From Cercis canadensis (taxonomy: Eukaryota; Streptophyta; Magnoliopsida; Fabales; Fabaceae), in assembly GCA_003255065.1 (NCBI GenBank), contig QAOA01001581.1, positions 1-64,000 on the forward strand: a DNA stretch of 64,000 nucleotides, given 5' to 3'. This document shows positions 1 to 10,010 of the stretch, one piece after another; within the stretch, counting starts at the first letter, position 1, and each line of letters opens with the position of its first letter. Made by a program: the position numbers and the translations under genes. Below the pieces are notes generated by a model. It had not been told where the DNA came from. It saw only the letters and a program-made list of their open reading frames with translations, and ran no database searches.

Positions 1-1192
1 AGTCACAGACATTTACCTGAGCCGGATCAGAGATTGGTCCCATATCGAGTCGCACGTCAGTTCGGTAGTATGCAGTTTATTCCTCGTTCTCCCCCGCCAT
101 ATGATGATGAGTTGGAGAGCTGTAGCATACGGGGGAAGACGGATACAGATTGGGGGATCACCCATTATGTATACTACCGACAGTGGGATCAGCGACGAGA
201 TCACGTTCAGGTGATGGCTCCGGGACTTGGCACTTCACCCGATTATATGTCGTGGTACCTTCGAGTGACTCGGAGGTGGATTAGTCCGACCGCAGCACGG
301 AGTCACCAGGTTAGTTTAACCTAAGTTGTATTAGATTAGAGACAAAATAACACTATGTCATGTTAGTTTTAATCTAACATAATTTGTTCACGAATAGGAT
401 GAGCAGATGCGACCGTAGCAGGATCCAGCACATCGGGATGCACCCCAGAGGGATCCACCGCAGCAGGATATACCACATCAGCCGCCAGTGTATCAGGGGA
501 CCCCTACATTCCAGGCACCACCGCATGATGTGCAGTTGACGCAGCAGCAATGGATAACATTGCAGCAGCAGGTACATGCATCGGTACAGGCATCGGTGTC
601 TCAGGTGTTTGCTCAGTGGGGGGTTCCTATTCCTGCTCAGTTTGGTGGTCAGCAGGGACAGGGGGGGCCATCGCGACCTCACTCTCCACATGTCCCACAT
701 GTCCCACATGTCGATCCTTCGGCGTCCAGCTCGGCATCAGGTTCAGGGGCGTCCAGGAGACGTTCAGGGTCGTCACGTCGTTCGCGTAGTCGTTCTCATG
801 TTGCGACATCGACACCCCGTGCGACTATGGACATGTCTCATTTGCAGCCAGGGTTCGACCCACCGCAGTACACTATGGACATGATGGGTCAGGGTAACAT
901 GGGTGGAGCAGGTTCTCCTCCATGTAACATTTTTGGCACGAATGTTATGGTACCACCTTCAGCTGCCGGCCTGACACTTGATCTGGGACTGACAGTTGGC
1001 CCTGCGACTGAACCTGTCCAGGACTATTACATACCTGGGCCGGCATACATGAGTCCAGCTGCCCCTCCTCGCTCTTATCCGACGGACCAGGATGGCTACA
1101 GGCTTCAGTTTAGTGATTATGTGGATCCGGATATGGTTGACACTTCAGTTCCAGATCAGCAGCCCCAGGATCCGGATCGTGACTTTATTTAG
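1..1192 (+). pseudogene. Plant mobile domain (MAIN/MAIL-like) gene, 3' part, decayed
   Basis: Seen: an open frame from the window edge to 309 ends with a tail typical of plant mobile domain (PMD, aminotransferase-like) proteins: an RQFG...QFIP motif, then DW-type and W..R motifs. A GT-AG intron fits at 310-397 with phase 0 on both sides. The second exon (398-1192) encodes a Gln/Pro/Ser/Arg-rich low-complexity tail ending in a stop just before 1193. An in-frame TAG at 416-418 sits where the surrounding codons are CAG-rich, so it looks like a CAG-to-TAG mutation. The 5' part lies outside the window. Known: PMD proteins exist as host genes (MAIN, MAIL1) and as cargo of MULE and Ty3 transposons. 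Inferred: this copy belongs to the transposon-borne group because a MULE transposase follows on the other strand. Confidence 0.65.
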
Positions 1193-1468
1193 TGTATTTT
1201 TTGTTATTGATGAATATAGTTATGACATTAACATTATCTTATATATGCAGACATTTTATGATGCCTTGTTTATAAATAATTGATATTAAACATATTGTAT
1301 GTGTAACTTACATAAAAATATCCACATGCTGATATTAGAAGATAATACAAATTAGGAGAACTGTTACCATAAAGATATCAAAATATAGTTATGATATTTA
1401 AATTAACTGATTAAATAAAGTACAACAAATCATAACTAGCATTCATTTTTTTGCATAAATGGATATTT

Positions 1469-1870
1469 TCAATCCTCATCAGTAGCGTAATCAGGGCAAT
1501 TCATTACGGACTGAATTTCTATAACTGATAACTCACGATGCATAGCAAAAGCTTGTTCCTTAGCTAGTTTTAACAAATAGTAACGGCATCTACGAACTAA
1601 CATTTGATTGTTCTCCCTCCTGATTTCTTGAATAACCTCCTCATAGTCATGTCGATTTTTTCGAGTCATTCTTAACGACCATCTATATACAGGTGGAGCT
1701 CCAAGTGATTGTAATTGTTGTACCAAATCTTCGGATTCATCCAACCGATATGCCCATTCCCGACGCAAACCAGCATAATATTCCCTTGGATCAGAGTCTA
1801 TTTCGCTTTCGTAATCATCATTAAACCTTGGTAGCAACCATACTGGAGGATCCCGACGGCTTCTTGACAT
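1469..1870 (-). CDS. Small charged ORF of unknown function beside a MULE
   Basis: An intact 133-residue ORF starting with ATG at 1870. It begins with an Arg-rich MSRSRRDPP stretch, is rich in Arg and Glu with probable helical heptads in the middle (residues about 60-105), and ends in an acidic DYATDED tail. I do not recognise the family. It shares composition, an R.ENN-type helical segment and an acidic C-terminus with the next ORF (1995-2255), so the two may be distant paralogues or exons of one gene. Lying downstream of the MULE transposase on the same strand, it may be an accessory transposon ORF. It could also be a chance ORF, but its length and biased composition argue against that. Confidence 0.45.
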   Translation of the reverse strand: MSRSRRDPPVWLLPRFNDDYESEIDSDPREYYAGLRREWAYRLDESEDLVQQLQSLGAPPVYRWSLRMTRKNRHDYEEVIQEIRRENNQMLVRRCRYYLLKLAKEQAFAMHRELSVIEIQSVMNCPDYATDED

Positions 1871-1994
1871 ACTATGTCACCCTGTGAGTTGACACAAATA
1901 AAACATCAATATAATATATAACAAATTTCTTTAACAAGTAAAAATATTGGAACCATTAAATATAATCAAATTACATATTTAGGGTTTAGATCGA

Positions 1995-2255
1995 TTATTC
2001 TTCATCGGACATGTCAATATCCGATAAACACTCTGGTTCACGGCATATGCGAGTCCACGTAGCAGCACCTGCCAAGTCACCTTCCCTCATTGCCATATTG
2101 GCACTGCGTTCACAATCACGTCGATGTAACCTTATTCGTATACGGTTATTTTCTTCTCTTATGCGATACAGCGCATATCGTAATTCTGAAATACTTTGTC
2201 TTCGCATGTGTATGGCCAAACACCGTGGAACACGAATGTTTTCAATCGTACACAA
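1995..2255 (-). CDS. Small ORF of unknown function adjoining the MULE transposase
   Basis: An 86-residue ORF with an Arg-rich helical centre and an acidic end (DIDMSDEE). It begins only a few bases below the end of the truncated transposase frame and runs on the same strand. It resembles the 1469-1870 ORF in containing an RxENN stretch followed by a CR/MA-rich helix and an acidic tail. No known domain was recognised. The true start is uncertain because the sequence just upstream (2291-2409) is a duplicated piece of transposase in another frame. Confidence 0.35.
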   Translation of the reverse strand: MCTIENIRVPRCLAIHMRRQSISELRYALYRIREENNRIRIRLHRRDCERSANMAMREGDLAGAATWTRICREPECLSDIDMSDEE

Positions 2256-2265
2256 ATCCCGCAGA

Positions 2266-3905
2266 TTAGTACATTCGACTTACACCAACGGAATGCATCA
2301 ATACATGGTTTGAAAGCCCATACAAGAAAGTTCCATCAATTTGGATCACCGGCTTACACCAAACCGGCTTACACAAACAGAATGCATCAATACATGATTT
2401 GAAAGCCCAAAAAACACGTCGGAATCTCCTCACTATCAGATCATTCGTTGGCATTCCCATCCATCGATCATCTAGACACCATTCCACCACGGTTCCAGGA
2501 ACATTTTTTCGCAATGCAGCCATCCATTTCGGTAATTTATTGTAACTTTCCTCCCAGTCACCATATATATGAGCAATAGCTCTTTGCTTCGCAAGCAAAG
2601 CTTTCCTGTACGAAATTTGATAAGAGAATGTACTTCTGATACGCTCTTGTATTAGCTTTATTGGCACATTTTCCCTCTCCTCAATCATGCTAATAATCAT
2701 TGTCGCGACCACCTTAACATCCAACTGTTTGTGATCTTGTGTTAAAGTGGCATTTCTGCAACTGTGTAGGCCATTATATTTTCTGATCTCCCACATATTT
2801 TTCTTACTTCTTAAGCAAGCCCTTAGTCTCCAATTGCATCCAGCACCATAATGCTGACACTCCAAAATTAATTTATGTGGTTTTGACTCCTTCACTTTGA
2901 AAGTATGATGTGTGTAAATGGAGTATTGCTTAATAGTTGACTGAAGATCCTCTTTGCTGGTGAACTGTTGACCTATTTGAAGTTCCTTGCCTCTTTGCCA
3001 CCTACTATGTCCGACAACTCCTTCAAAAACATCAGTCTGTTGCAATACCTCGAAGTTCACATACAAATAATGTGGAGGAATGACTGTCTGAATTGGTGTC
3101 ACCCGATGGAGTTCCTCCCCAAGCGGTGGCACGTTCAAATCTAACACCTGCTGATATTCCTCATCCTCGCCTAATTCTTCCTCACTTGGCACGTACTTTG
3201 CTTCTTCATCATCACTTGTGTCCAATAAAGGATCAATAGGAGAGTTACCTCTATTTATATTCGGCTGCTCATTTATACGTCACTGCCTCCAACTTCATAT
3301 TCTTCAACCAGCCTTGTACGAACGTTTGAACCAAACAACGGATTATTACATTCATTCACATGGACTCTTTCAGAGATACGAGTTTGGCTAGAACTAGCCA
3401 AACCATGCTAAAACCCATATGAACCAAGTTCTGGTTGATAACAAAGTTCTGCTTCTATCTATTCTTGACTATATGGAGGATAAGAAGTAGGGATTGAACA
3501 AGCAACACTTGCATCAACACCTTGTTCATCACCATATTCTTCATCACCATCTTCATCATCATCATCTCCACCAACTTCATCTTCAATAACTTTCGCCTCA
3601 ACATAAATCTCAATGGCACCAAGAGATTTAAGTTGACTATGATTCTCAAATATTGACTCCACATCTTCATTAGAGCTCAGCTCAAATACATTATAAAATA
3701 ATGGATTAACAGATATAAGAACTTGATAAATAATTTTGTCAACAACTGAATTTTCTGGAAGACCTAATTTTTTATGAACATAAAATTGTAACTGTTATAA
3801 TCCACATCTGTTCTTCAAATTTAAACCAATGGGTTTAGGACCATTATAAATCACACCTTGAAAATCATCATATATCTGACCATTGTAATAAACTAATAGA
3901 AGCAT
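2266..3905 (-). pseudogene. MuDR-type MULE transposase, N-terminal part, disrupted
   Basis: Read right to left, the frame opens with ATG at 3905 and encodes a PB1-like N-terminus typical of plant MULE transposases. An in-frame TAA at 3795-3797 interrupts it. An Asp/Glu-rich linker follows, ending in a stop near 3459. From 3225 a 319-residue frame holds the acidic pre-domain, a MuDR DNA-binding domain (CxxYxxGCxWRLRA and a later GLHSC) and the start of the MULE catalytic domain (FWAFKSC...PVIQIDGTFLYG). It stops there, so nearly the whole DDE catalytic region is missing. A local 89-bp direct duplication at the break shifts the frame. The element is not autonomous. Confidence 0.85.
2291..2409. 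repeat. 89-bp-offset direct duplication inside the MULE transposase
   Basis: About 30 bp (2291-2320) recurs at 2380-2409 with few changes. Both copies encode the WAFK.CIDAF part of the transposase. The 89-bp offset is not a multiple of three, so the duplication shifts the reading frame exactly where the transposase ORF ends. Confidence 0.8.
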
Positions 3906-4252
3906 CTTCCTCCTAAAATATCAATAATATATATCATTAAAAATTTCTCAATTAAAATCTAAGTCCTAATAAAATTTAACATCAAACTTAGACTAAATAC
4001 TAATAAAAATTATATAAATCAAAATATATTAAATTAAAATAAAACTATAAATGTACCTGAATTGCTTTCACAATTATAACTTGCAATGGCTATCACAAAC
4101 TTGTATACTTTCACCATTTCAACACACTTAGTTAGACTCAATTCTCTCTTGAAATTTTCAGATTTCAACTTATACATTTAGAGGACGTAAAGTTCAGGTA
4201 TTTATAGAAGACATTTGATCTTAAAAACGCAGTTTTGCAATGTGCTACAGTG

Positions 4253-4442
4253 TTGGCGTTTACCAGAAACAATTTGACGTTTTCCAGAAGTAAACCGGCG
4301 TTTCCCACTGTTCTGAAGCAAAAAAAGCTAATTTGATTTGGAGTTTATTGGCGTTTACAAGAAACAATTTGACGTTTTCTAGAAGTAAACCCGTGTTTCC
4401 CACTGTTCTGAAGCAAAAAAAGCTAATTTGATTTGGCGTTTA
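4253..4442. repeat. Two tandem 95-bp units rich in GGCGTTT
   Basis: Units start at 4253 and 4348 and are nearly identical. Each contains TTGGCGTTTA, TTGACGTTTT and a CCCACTGTTCTGAAGC stretch. Further TTGGCGTTT or TTGACGTTT motifs continue at 4435, 4469 and 4603 and, beyond the inserted CACTA element, near 5057. The block lies upstream of the MULE transposase start, so it could be subterminal or promoter sequence of that MULE. Confidence 0.75.
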
Positions 4443-4613
4443 TTAATTAAAAATGCCAAATCAAATTGACGTTTTTGCTTTACCCGAAGAACTGTCAGGC
4501 TGCCATTAAACCATTCCGCGTTTTCCTCCTTATTCAATTTGGCATTTTTTTACATAAAACGTTTTTTTGTTTCCGCGTTTATTGATTAAAATGCCCAATT
4601 AATTTGGCGTTTT

Positions 4614-5039
4614 CACTACAAGAAATAAGCAATTTTCCAACGGAAAATTCCAACGGAATAAAATACCGTGGGAATTTTGTATAATTTCCAACGGAATTTC
4701 TAACGGAAAATTATTTTTTGAAATTCCAACGGTAATTCCAACGGAATTACATTACCGTTGGAAAATTCCGTCAGAATTACCGTTGGAATTTTGCAAATAA
4801 TACTGTTTAAAAAATTTCCAACGGTATTTNAAAAATTAATTCCAACGGAAAAATACCGTTGGAATTACCGTTGGAATTTTATTTCCGTTAGAATTTCCGT
4901 TGGAATGCTAAATTCCAACGGCACTTTTTCTAACGACTGAGATTCCGTTGGAATTTCCGTTGGAACTACAAATTCCAACGGAATTTTACAAAATTCCAAC
5001 GGAAAAATTCCGTTGGAATACTGCGAAATTCTTGTAGTG
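4614..5039. mobile_element. Non-autonomous CACTA (En/Spm) MITE, 426 bp
   Basis: Seen: termini CACTACAAGAA and TTCTTGTAGTG form an inverted repeat, flanked by a 3-bp TTT duplication (4611-4613 and 5040-5042). The interior is almost wholly made of the subterminal motif TTCCAACGG or its complement CCGTTGGAA, many of them paired as TTCCAACGGAA. There is no coding capacity. Known: CACTA termini, 3-bp target duplication and arrays of short subterminal transposase-binding motifs define the En/Spm superfamily. One N (4830) interrupts the middle. The element sits inside the GGCGTTT-rich block. Confidence 0.93.
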
Positions 5040-5314
5040 TTTATTACTAAAACAAATTGACGTTTATTAGACGTAAAAACTGACCCAATTTCGTAAATAG
5101 TTTATAAACTAACCTAATTAAGTAGTTAATTATTAAAATAGCATTATTTTAGTTAACTTTCCCCGTAAGTATACATATATTGTTGCAATTAGGAAGCAAA
5201 CGCATGGCCTAAAAAAGAAAAAAGGAGGCAGGGCTGCAAGTGAACACACATAAAAGGTCACTTGGGCGTAACTAGGCAGAAAATTTAGGTTAGATTCCCT
5301 TACAAATTAAAATA

Positions 5315-5776
5315 GGTTTAAATGTAAGGTAGATCCTTATAGTTTAAACAAATTTTGCATCAAATCTTTCTAATTTAAATTTTTTTTAATTGGGTCTATG
5401 CTATTATCCCTAATTATAATTCTATTAATTTAGTGCTAACATAACAAATGACTTGTCTATGTGGCAATAAAATAAATTAACGTAGTGCCAAAATGACACA
5501 AAAATTGTCATCTCATCAAATTTTTGCTAAAAAAAGTTCATAAAAAAGTGTATGAAGTGGCAATTTTTTTGTCTTTTTGGTGCCATGTCAGTTTTTTTTA
5601 TTGCTACATAAATAAACTGTTTGTCATGTCAGCATTAAATTGACGAATTTATAATCAGCAATGATGACAGAGACTCAATTAAAAAAAATTCAAACTATAA
5701 GGATCTAAAAAAAAAAATTATAAGGACCTAATTCAAAATTTGTTCAAACTACAAGAACCTGCAATATATTTAAACC
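5315..5776. mobile_element. Fold-back MITE (family A, copy 1)
   Basis: The left half and the reverse complement of the right half match over most of their length, beginning GGTTTAAATGTA... and ending ...TATTTAAACC, so the whole element could form one long hairpin. There is no ORF. A diverged relative lies at 11890-12382, which shows that this is a dispersed family. I could not identify a clear target duplication. Confidence 0.7.
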
Positions 5777-6040
5777 ATTAAAATAAATCAATAACGCTGT
5801 AAAGAGTGTAGTATGCAAGAGAACAATTAGACACAAACAAGCAAAGAATTTATCTACTATCATTTTTAATTTTGTATCTATAAATTTATATTCCAAAACA
5901 CAACGCATCAAGTTGGGTTCCCAACAAATGGTTCGAGTTTTGATGAACTTGCAAGAAAGTTCACAAGTAAATATAACGTGATCATATCCATGAAGAGAAA
6001 ATGAAGGAAAATTGGGCAATTAGAGTTTCTTTACTAAAGA

Positions 6041-7474
6041 TCACCCAATGTTCTTCCAAGAGATTGGAATAGAACATCTGACCAGAGGCAAATTCACTGA
6101 TATCCCTCCCGTTTTAACCATCTTTAGCATGAAAAACCATGCCATTGTGAGCAGCAGAGCTAAAAATCGACCCACTACAAGCCCAGCAAGAGCAATTAAA
6201 AACAAAATTATGTACCCTGAATTTCCAACTCTATCTACCCTCTTCTCTGCGTTACTCACAGCTACATGATCCTCTCCTTCCAGCGATAGAGATTCATTGG
6301 AACAAGCAATTCCATTATCAACTTCATCGTCTTGTATACACTCTTGCTTTCTTGGAAGCAACAACAGTGATCTATTTCCATTTTCATGCTCTTCCTTCTC
6401 AATATCATTTTGCTGCTTTTCTATTTCAGATCCTCTGGACTTATCACCTTCCTCTGTAATACTTGAAATTTCACTGCTTGACGATGACGATTCTCCTTCC
6501 CTTGGTTTACTTTTCTTTTCTCTCTTTGATCTTCGCAACCTTTTAGGTACAAGTTTCTTAACGATCTTGGATTTTAGTTTACTACTACGTTTATCTGTAT
6601 CTTTACCTTTACACTCATCATATTCCTTCTCCACAATCCTCAACTTTGAGTGCTCCTCTGTATTGAAATCCAGTTGTGCACAATGAGTTTCTTCACATGG
6701 AATTGGAATTCCCTTCTCATTCTCACTCTTTGTTTCCACAATTTCAATTTCTTCGATACAAGTTGGAGAATAGCCCAATTCAACTCCAAGAACCAAGTGT
6801 TCTTCATCAACAATTGGAGATACAGAACGTTCTGAATCTGAACCCTTTCTTTGCTTAAAACCCATTACAAGATTTTGGACGCAGATAGAATTGGGAACCC
6901 TTTGGGCCAAAGATTTGAAATTTGTATTTGCATTCGAACAAGGTTTCAAACAGCAAAATACCCGTTTTCCGATGAATTCAAGAAACAAAAGAACAAACGC
7001 CGACATTGTGATCCCGACGGTGAGCTTGTTCATATACAGAGTCAAAACCACCACCACAAACATCTTCAAAACTGCAGCAAGAACCATATTTGAATGCGAC
7101 CCACCATCAGATTCACGAACCGGATCGCAGTCCTGACCCGAAACCGCAACCCCATCATCGCCATCAACGTCTTCTGCAATACACCGCCTCAAAATCGGAC
7201 CCTCTGTGCACACCGTTCGATCGCTCAAATTCGACGTCTCCGGCGGCGGCGATGGTGCCGCCGGAGTTTTCGTTACCGGATCAGAGATTTCTACCTGAAA
7301 CCGTTTCTTGTTCTTGAGTTTCCTGAACCGACCCTTGTTCTGGACGAAGAGGTCGATGAGGGAAGTGGGGAACCCAGTTTCAACGACAAGAGAACCGCCG
7401 TGTCTCGGCGACTGAAGATCGGCGACGATTTGGGATATTCTGGTGACTCTGTTCTTCTTCCACGGAAGCGGCAT
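6041..7474 (-). CDS. ERT2-like ethylene-responsive protein
   Basis: A single-exon, 477-residue ORF starting at ATG 7474. The N-terminus begins MPLPWKK, followed by a conserved RISQ.VADLQSP...GGSLVVETGFPTSLIDLF block that I recall from plant proteins annotated as ethylene-responsive nuclear protein (ERT2-like, e.g. Arabidopsis At4g20880). Two hydrophobic segments (about residues 130-172 and 425-457) look like membrane helices. Between them is a Lys/Arg-rich stretch (KKLVPKRLRRSKREKKSK) that could be a nuclear signal, followed by a Ser run and an acidic region. The name implies a nuclear location but the hydrophobic segments suggest membrane anchoring; the sequence does not decide between them. 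No frameshift or stop is seen, so it looks functional. The molecular function of the family is not established as far as I know. Confidence 0.8.
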   Translation of the reverse strand: MPLPWKKNRVTRISQIVADLQSPRHGGSLVVETGFPTSLIDLFVQNKGRFRKLKNKKRFQVEISDPVTKTPAAPSPPPETSNLSDRTVCTEGPILRRCIAEDVDGDDGVAVSGQDCDPVRESDGGSHSNMVLAAVLKMFVVVVLTLYMNKLTVGITMSAFVLLFLEFIGKRVFCCLKPCSNANTNFKSLAQRVPNSICVQNLVMGFKQRKGSDSERSVSPIVDEEHLVLGVELGYSPTCIEEIEIVETKSENEKGIPIPCEETHCAQLDFNTEEHSKLRIVEKEYDECKGKDTDKRSSKLKSKIVKKLVPKRLRRSKREKKSKPREGESSSSSSEISSITEEGDKSRGSEIEKQQNDIEKEEHENGNRSLLLLPRKQECIQDDEVDNGIACSNESLSLEGEDHVAVSNAEKRVDRVGNSGYIILFLIALAGLVVGRFLALLLTMAWFFMLKMVKTGGISVNLPLVRCSIPISWKNIG

Positions 7475-7554
7475 GATTCCTTGCTTCAGTAAGGAAATGA
7501 AAGAGTTAAATTGAGATCAAGGTAGCTTAGGATTTGATTTCAGTTTAACCATCG

Positions 7555-7563
7555 TTTATAGGA
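7555..7563 (-). promoter_or_regulatory. Possible TATA box of the ERT2-like gene
   Basis: CCTATAAAC on the minus strand lies about 80 bp upstream of the ATG at 7474, a plausible spacing for a short 5' UTR. It is a single weak motif. Confidence 0.35.
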
Positions 7564-9069
7564 AGTGGATAAATTGGAATCAGAGCCCGAGAAAAGGAAT
7601 TCAAGGGAGAAAATAGATTGTGATGGAGAGAGAAGAAAATAAGGAACGCGTGAAGAAAGAGAAGGAGGAGGCAAAGGAGTCAAGGCGCGTGTGAGCTGGT
7701 GTGGTTGAATGGGGACCATTTACCGTGGAAAACACAACGCCGAGTTGGGTTGGTTCTGGTTATGGAATTATAAGGGATTCACTGTTTTTTATAGTTTTAT
7801 TATTGCAAAGGGTAGTTTAGTTTAGTTTTTTGACTCAGGAAAAAGGAAAGAAGAAACCTCATCAACAATGTTTTAAACGTTTTTCAGTTTCCTAATTGAG
7901 TTTATTAAAAGAATTTGTGGTGGATAGAATATGGGAGCTAATTTTGGTTAATTCTAATGGGATTTAGCTGTTATCCATTTGTTTTAATTGTTAATTATGA
8001 CTTTAATAACAAGTCAAAATTGATTGTCATCCCTCTTCTTCTTTTTTAAAAAAAAAAAAGAAATTAATTTTTGTGTTTTTTTAGTTTACAATTTTAAATT
8101 TGAACACGAAATTTACAATTTCAGTATTACTCAGTCAAATGTCATTTAATAAAATCAATGTTGTTATGGGAATAGAGATAGTGTCCTACTAGTGGAGTTT
8201 AGGAAACCTGAAAATATCCCATACACAAGGTAGCATATCTAAAGTTAAAGTGATAATGAGAAATGATGTCTCTAAAAAAATGGTATCTTTCTTTTTCTTT
8301 GATTTTGTTAAGCTCATATGCATTTTTAGCTGCTGACTTGCTAAAAATTATAATTAGGTCCCTCAGGACCCTCACTTTCTTAGTTTTCTATTTTCCAATT
8401 TGTTGAGCGATTGAAGCTGATGACACAGATCAACAAGGTGTAGATGTGGTAGACACATGTCAAATGATGTGGTATGATTAAATTGATAGGCTCACCACTT
8501 CTAGCTAATGAATATTTGATAAATATTGAGCTCCATTATGTTGTTTTACTTCACAAATGTCTATTTTTAAAGTTAATATCTGCTTGACATTTTTTAGGTT
8601 ATGTCATTAACTTCATTAATTTAGTTGACTATTGTTACATATTAGACTTAAATATTTGCTTCAACTTGAAATTCGGCGAGACTGGAGGCTTTTGCTTTGG
8701 CACGGGGACTGAAGGTGGGGAGAGAAAAAGTGGGAGAAAAAGTTCCGTAAAAGGGAGATATGTTCTTACATTTTAGCTTAAAATAAGTCAAAAGTTTTGT
8801 AAAAAAGAGGCTTCTTTCAGATATTTTTAGTAGATCAACTCTACAATACTAATTGCATAAAATAGGCACCGGTCCAAAGGTCAATAAATGGTTGAGATTA
8901 AGCCACTTGTATGGTCCATATATCATGACTGAATATTACTTATAAATAATTAATTGTATTTTGGCCCAAAAAAAATTATGTATTTACTTGTGCTTCTCAT
9001 TAACCAAAAACACAAGTTTTTCTCTTCTCCTCTACCGTTCCCACGCCCCCTTCTTCTTCTTCTCCACCC
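7564..9069. other. Intergenic, no gene recognised
   Basis: Upstream region of the ERT2-like gene followed by AT-rich sequence. I see no conserved ORF, RNA gene or complete transposon here. Confidence 0.6.
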
Positions 9070-10010
9070 CCAATATGCAAATTATGGGTGGGTCATGCTC
9101 GGTTCAACCCATTGGAGTCTGGCAAGCCCTGGGTTCAATTTTGAAGCTAGAGAGTCCTACTGGGCTCTATCAAGGAATCAGGGCAATGACATGGAGGGAG
9201 GAAGAAGACGTGAATTATAGGCGTACATAGAGGAAGAGAAATTCCAAACATTAATTCAGACTTCAATTACACTTTCCTGTAAAAAGCTTTAATCCGTTGG
9301 ACAAAACCATTAATTCATACTTCAATTACACTCTCCTGTACTCTTGGTATCTCTTGCGATCCATTAGAAACCGGAACAAGTAAGCTCATTAAATAATATT
9401 AGCAAACAAGGATACAAAAGCTCAAAGGCGTATGAAACAAGGGTACCTGTAGATACAGTTGAACGCCAAATTATCGCGATCACAGTGAGAATCAAAGTAA
9501 TAATCTTTGATTGTGTTGGCCTCAGAATCAGCCCAAGCTCGAACATGAGACTTTCTTGAACCGTAATCATCCAATCCCCTTTTTTTCTCTGGACCTATCT
9601 CGCTTCTGTTTCTTCTTCTTCCTCTTCTTTTTCTCCCTTCCATGCTCATTAGATTCAGAAGATTCCAGAATCTCATAGGAAGAAGATGGCTCCCCTTGAG
9701 CTCGATTATCAATGCGACCATGTTGGTCGTCGCCTGCATTCTCTACCTTTTTTGCTTCTCTCTCTCATCGTCGCATGCGCTGCACCTCTTCAAACCACCG
9801 GAGCAGCATCTCACCATCAACGGAGGAGCACCGCATCTCACCATTGCACCTGAAAGTTCAAACCCCTTTCCACTTCATCACCATTTTGCCACCACCCCAT
9901 TACTATTGTTCATTTTGCTACCTACGAGGTGGTGAAGAGGGGGCTGATGGAGGTGTTGCCAGAGAGTGTAGAGGAGGGAACGTTGCTGGTTCATGCCATG
10001 TTCACCGAGC
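9070..10010 (+). pseudogene. Mitoferrin-like mitochondrial carrier fragment, split
   Basis: Two pieces of a mitochondrial carrier are visible on the plus strand. Codons at about 9073-9190 read GVWQALGSILKLE...GLYQGIRAM, matching the segment of plant mitoferrins just before the GLGAGPAHAVYF motif. Codons at about 9911-10000 read FATYEVVKRGLMEVLPESVEEG, the segment that should follow almost directly. About 700 bp of unrelated DNA (9191-9900) separates them, and both ends are truncated. Known: mitoferrins import iron across the mitochondrial inner membrane. This copy cannot make a carrier and is a gene fragment. The assignment rests on remembered family motifs. Confidence 0.6.
9447..9649 (-). 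pseudogene. Exon-like fragment of an unidentified gene inside the mitoferrin relic
   Basis: The minus strand from an ATG at 9649 or 9643 encodes an Arg/Lys-rich start (EGRKRRGRRRNR) and then a conserved-looking block with DYYFDSHCDRDNLAFNCIYR. It ends at a good donor site, CTACAG|GTACCC (exon end 9447), so it looks like a first exon. No following exon is seen within the fragment. I do not recognise the protein. Its place inside the split mitoferrin fragment, on the opposite strand, suggests captured DNA rather than a resident gene. Confidence 0.45.

Noticed and set aside
374..884. Overlapping ORFs rich in CPTCPTC or HMSHMSHM
   Set aside because: Shadow frames of the low-complexity second exon of the plant mobile domain gene.
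6297..7492. Plus-strand ORFs opposite the ERT2-like gene
   Set aside because: Antisense shadows of a well-supported coding frame, with Ser/Leu-rich or irregular composition.
8954..9072. ATG-led start of the ORF before the mitoferrin codons
   Set aside because: Only the part after about 9073 resembles a carrier; the upstream part is homopolymeric and lacks the transit or first-helix motifs.
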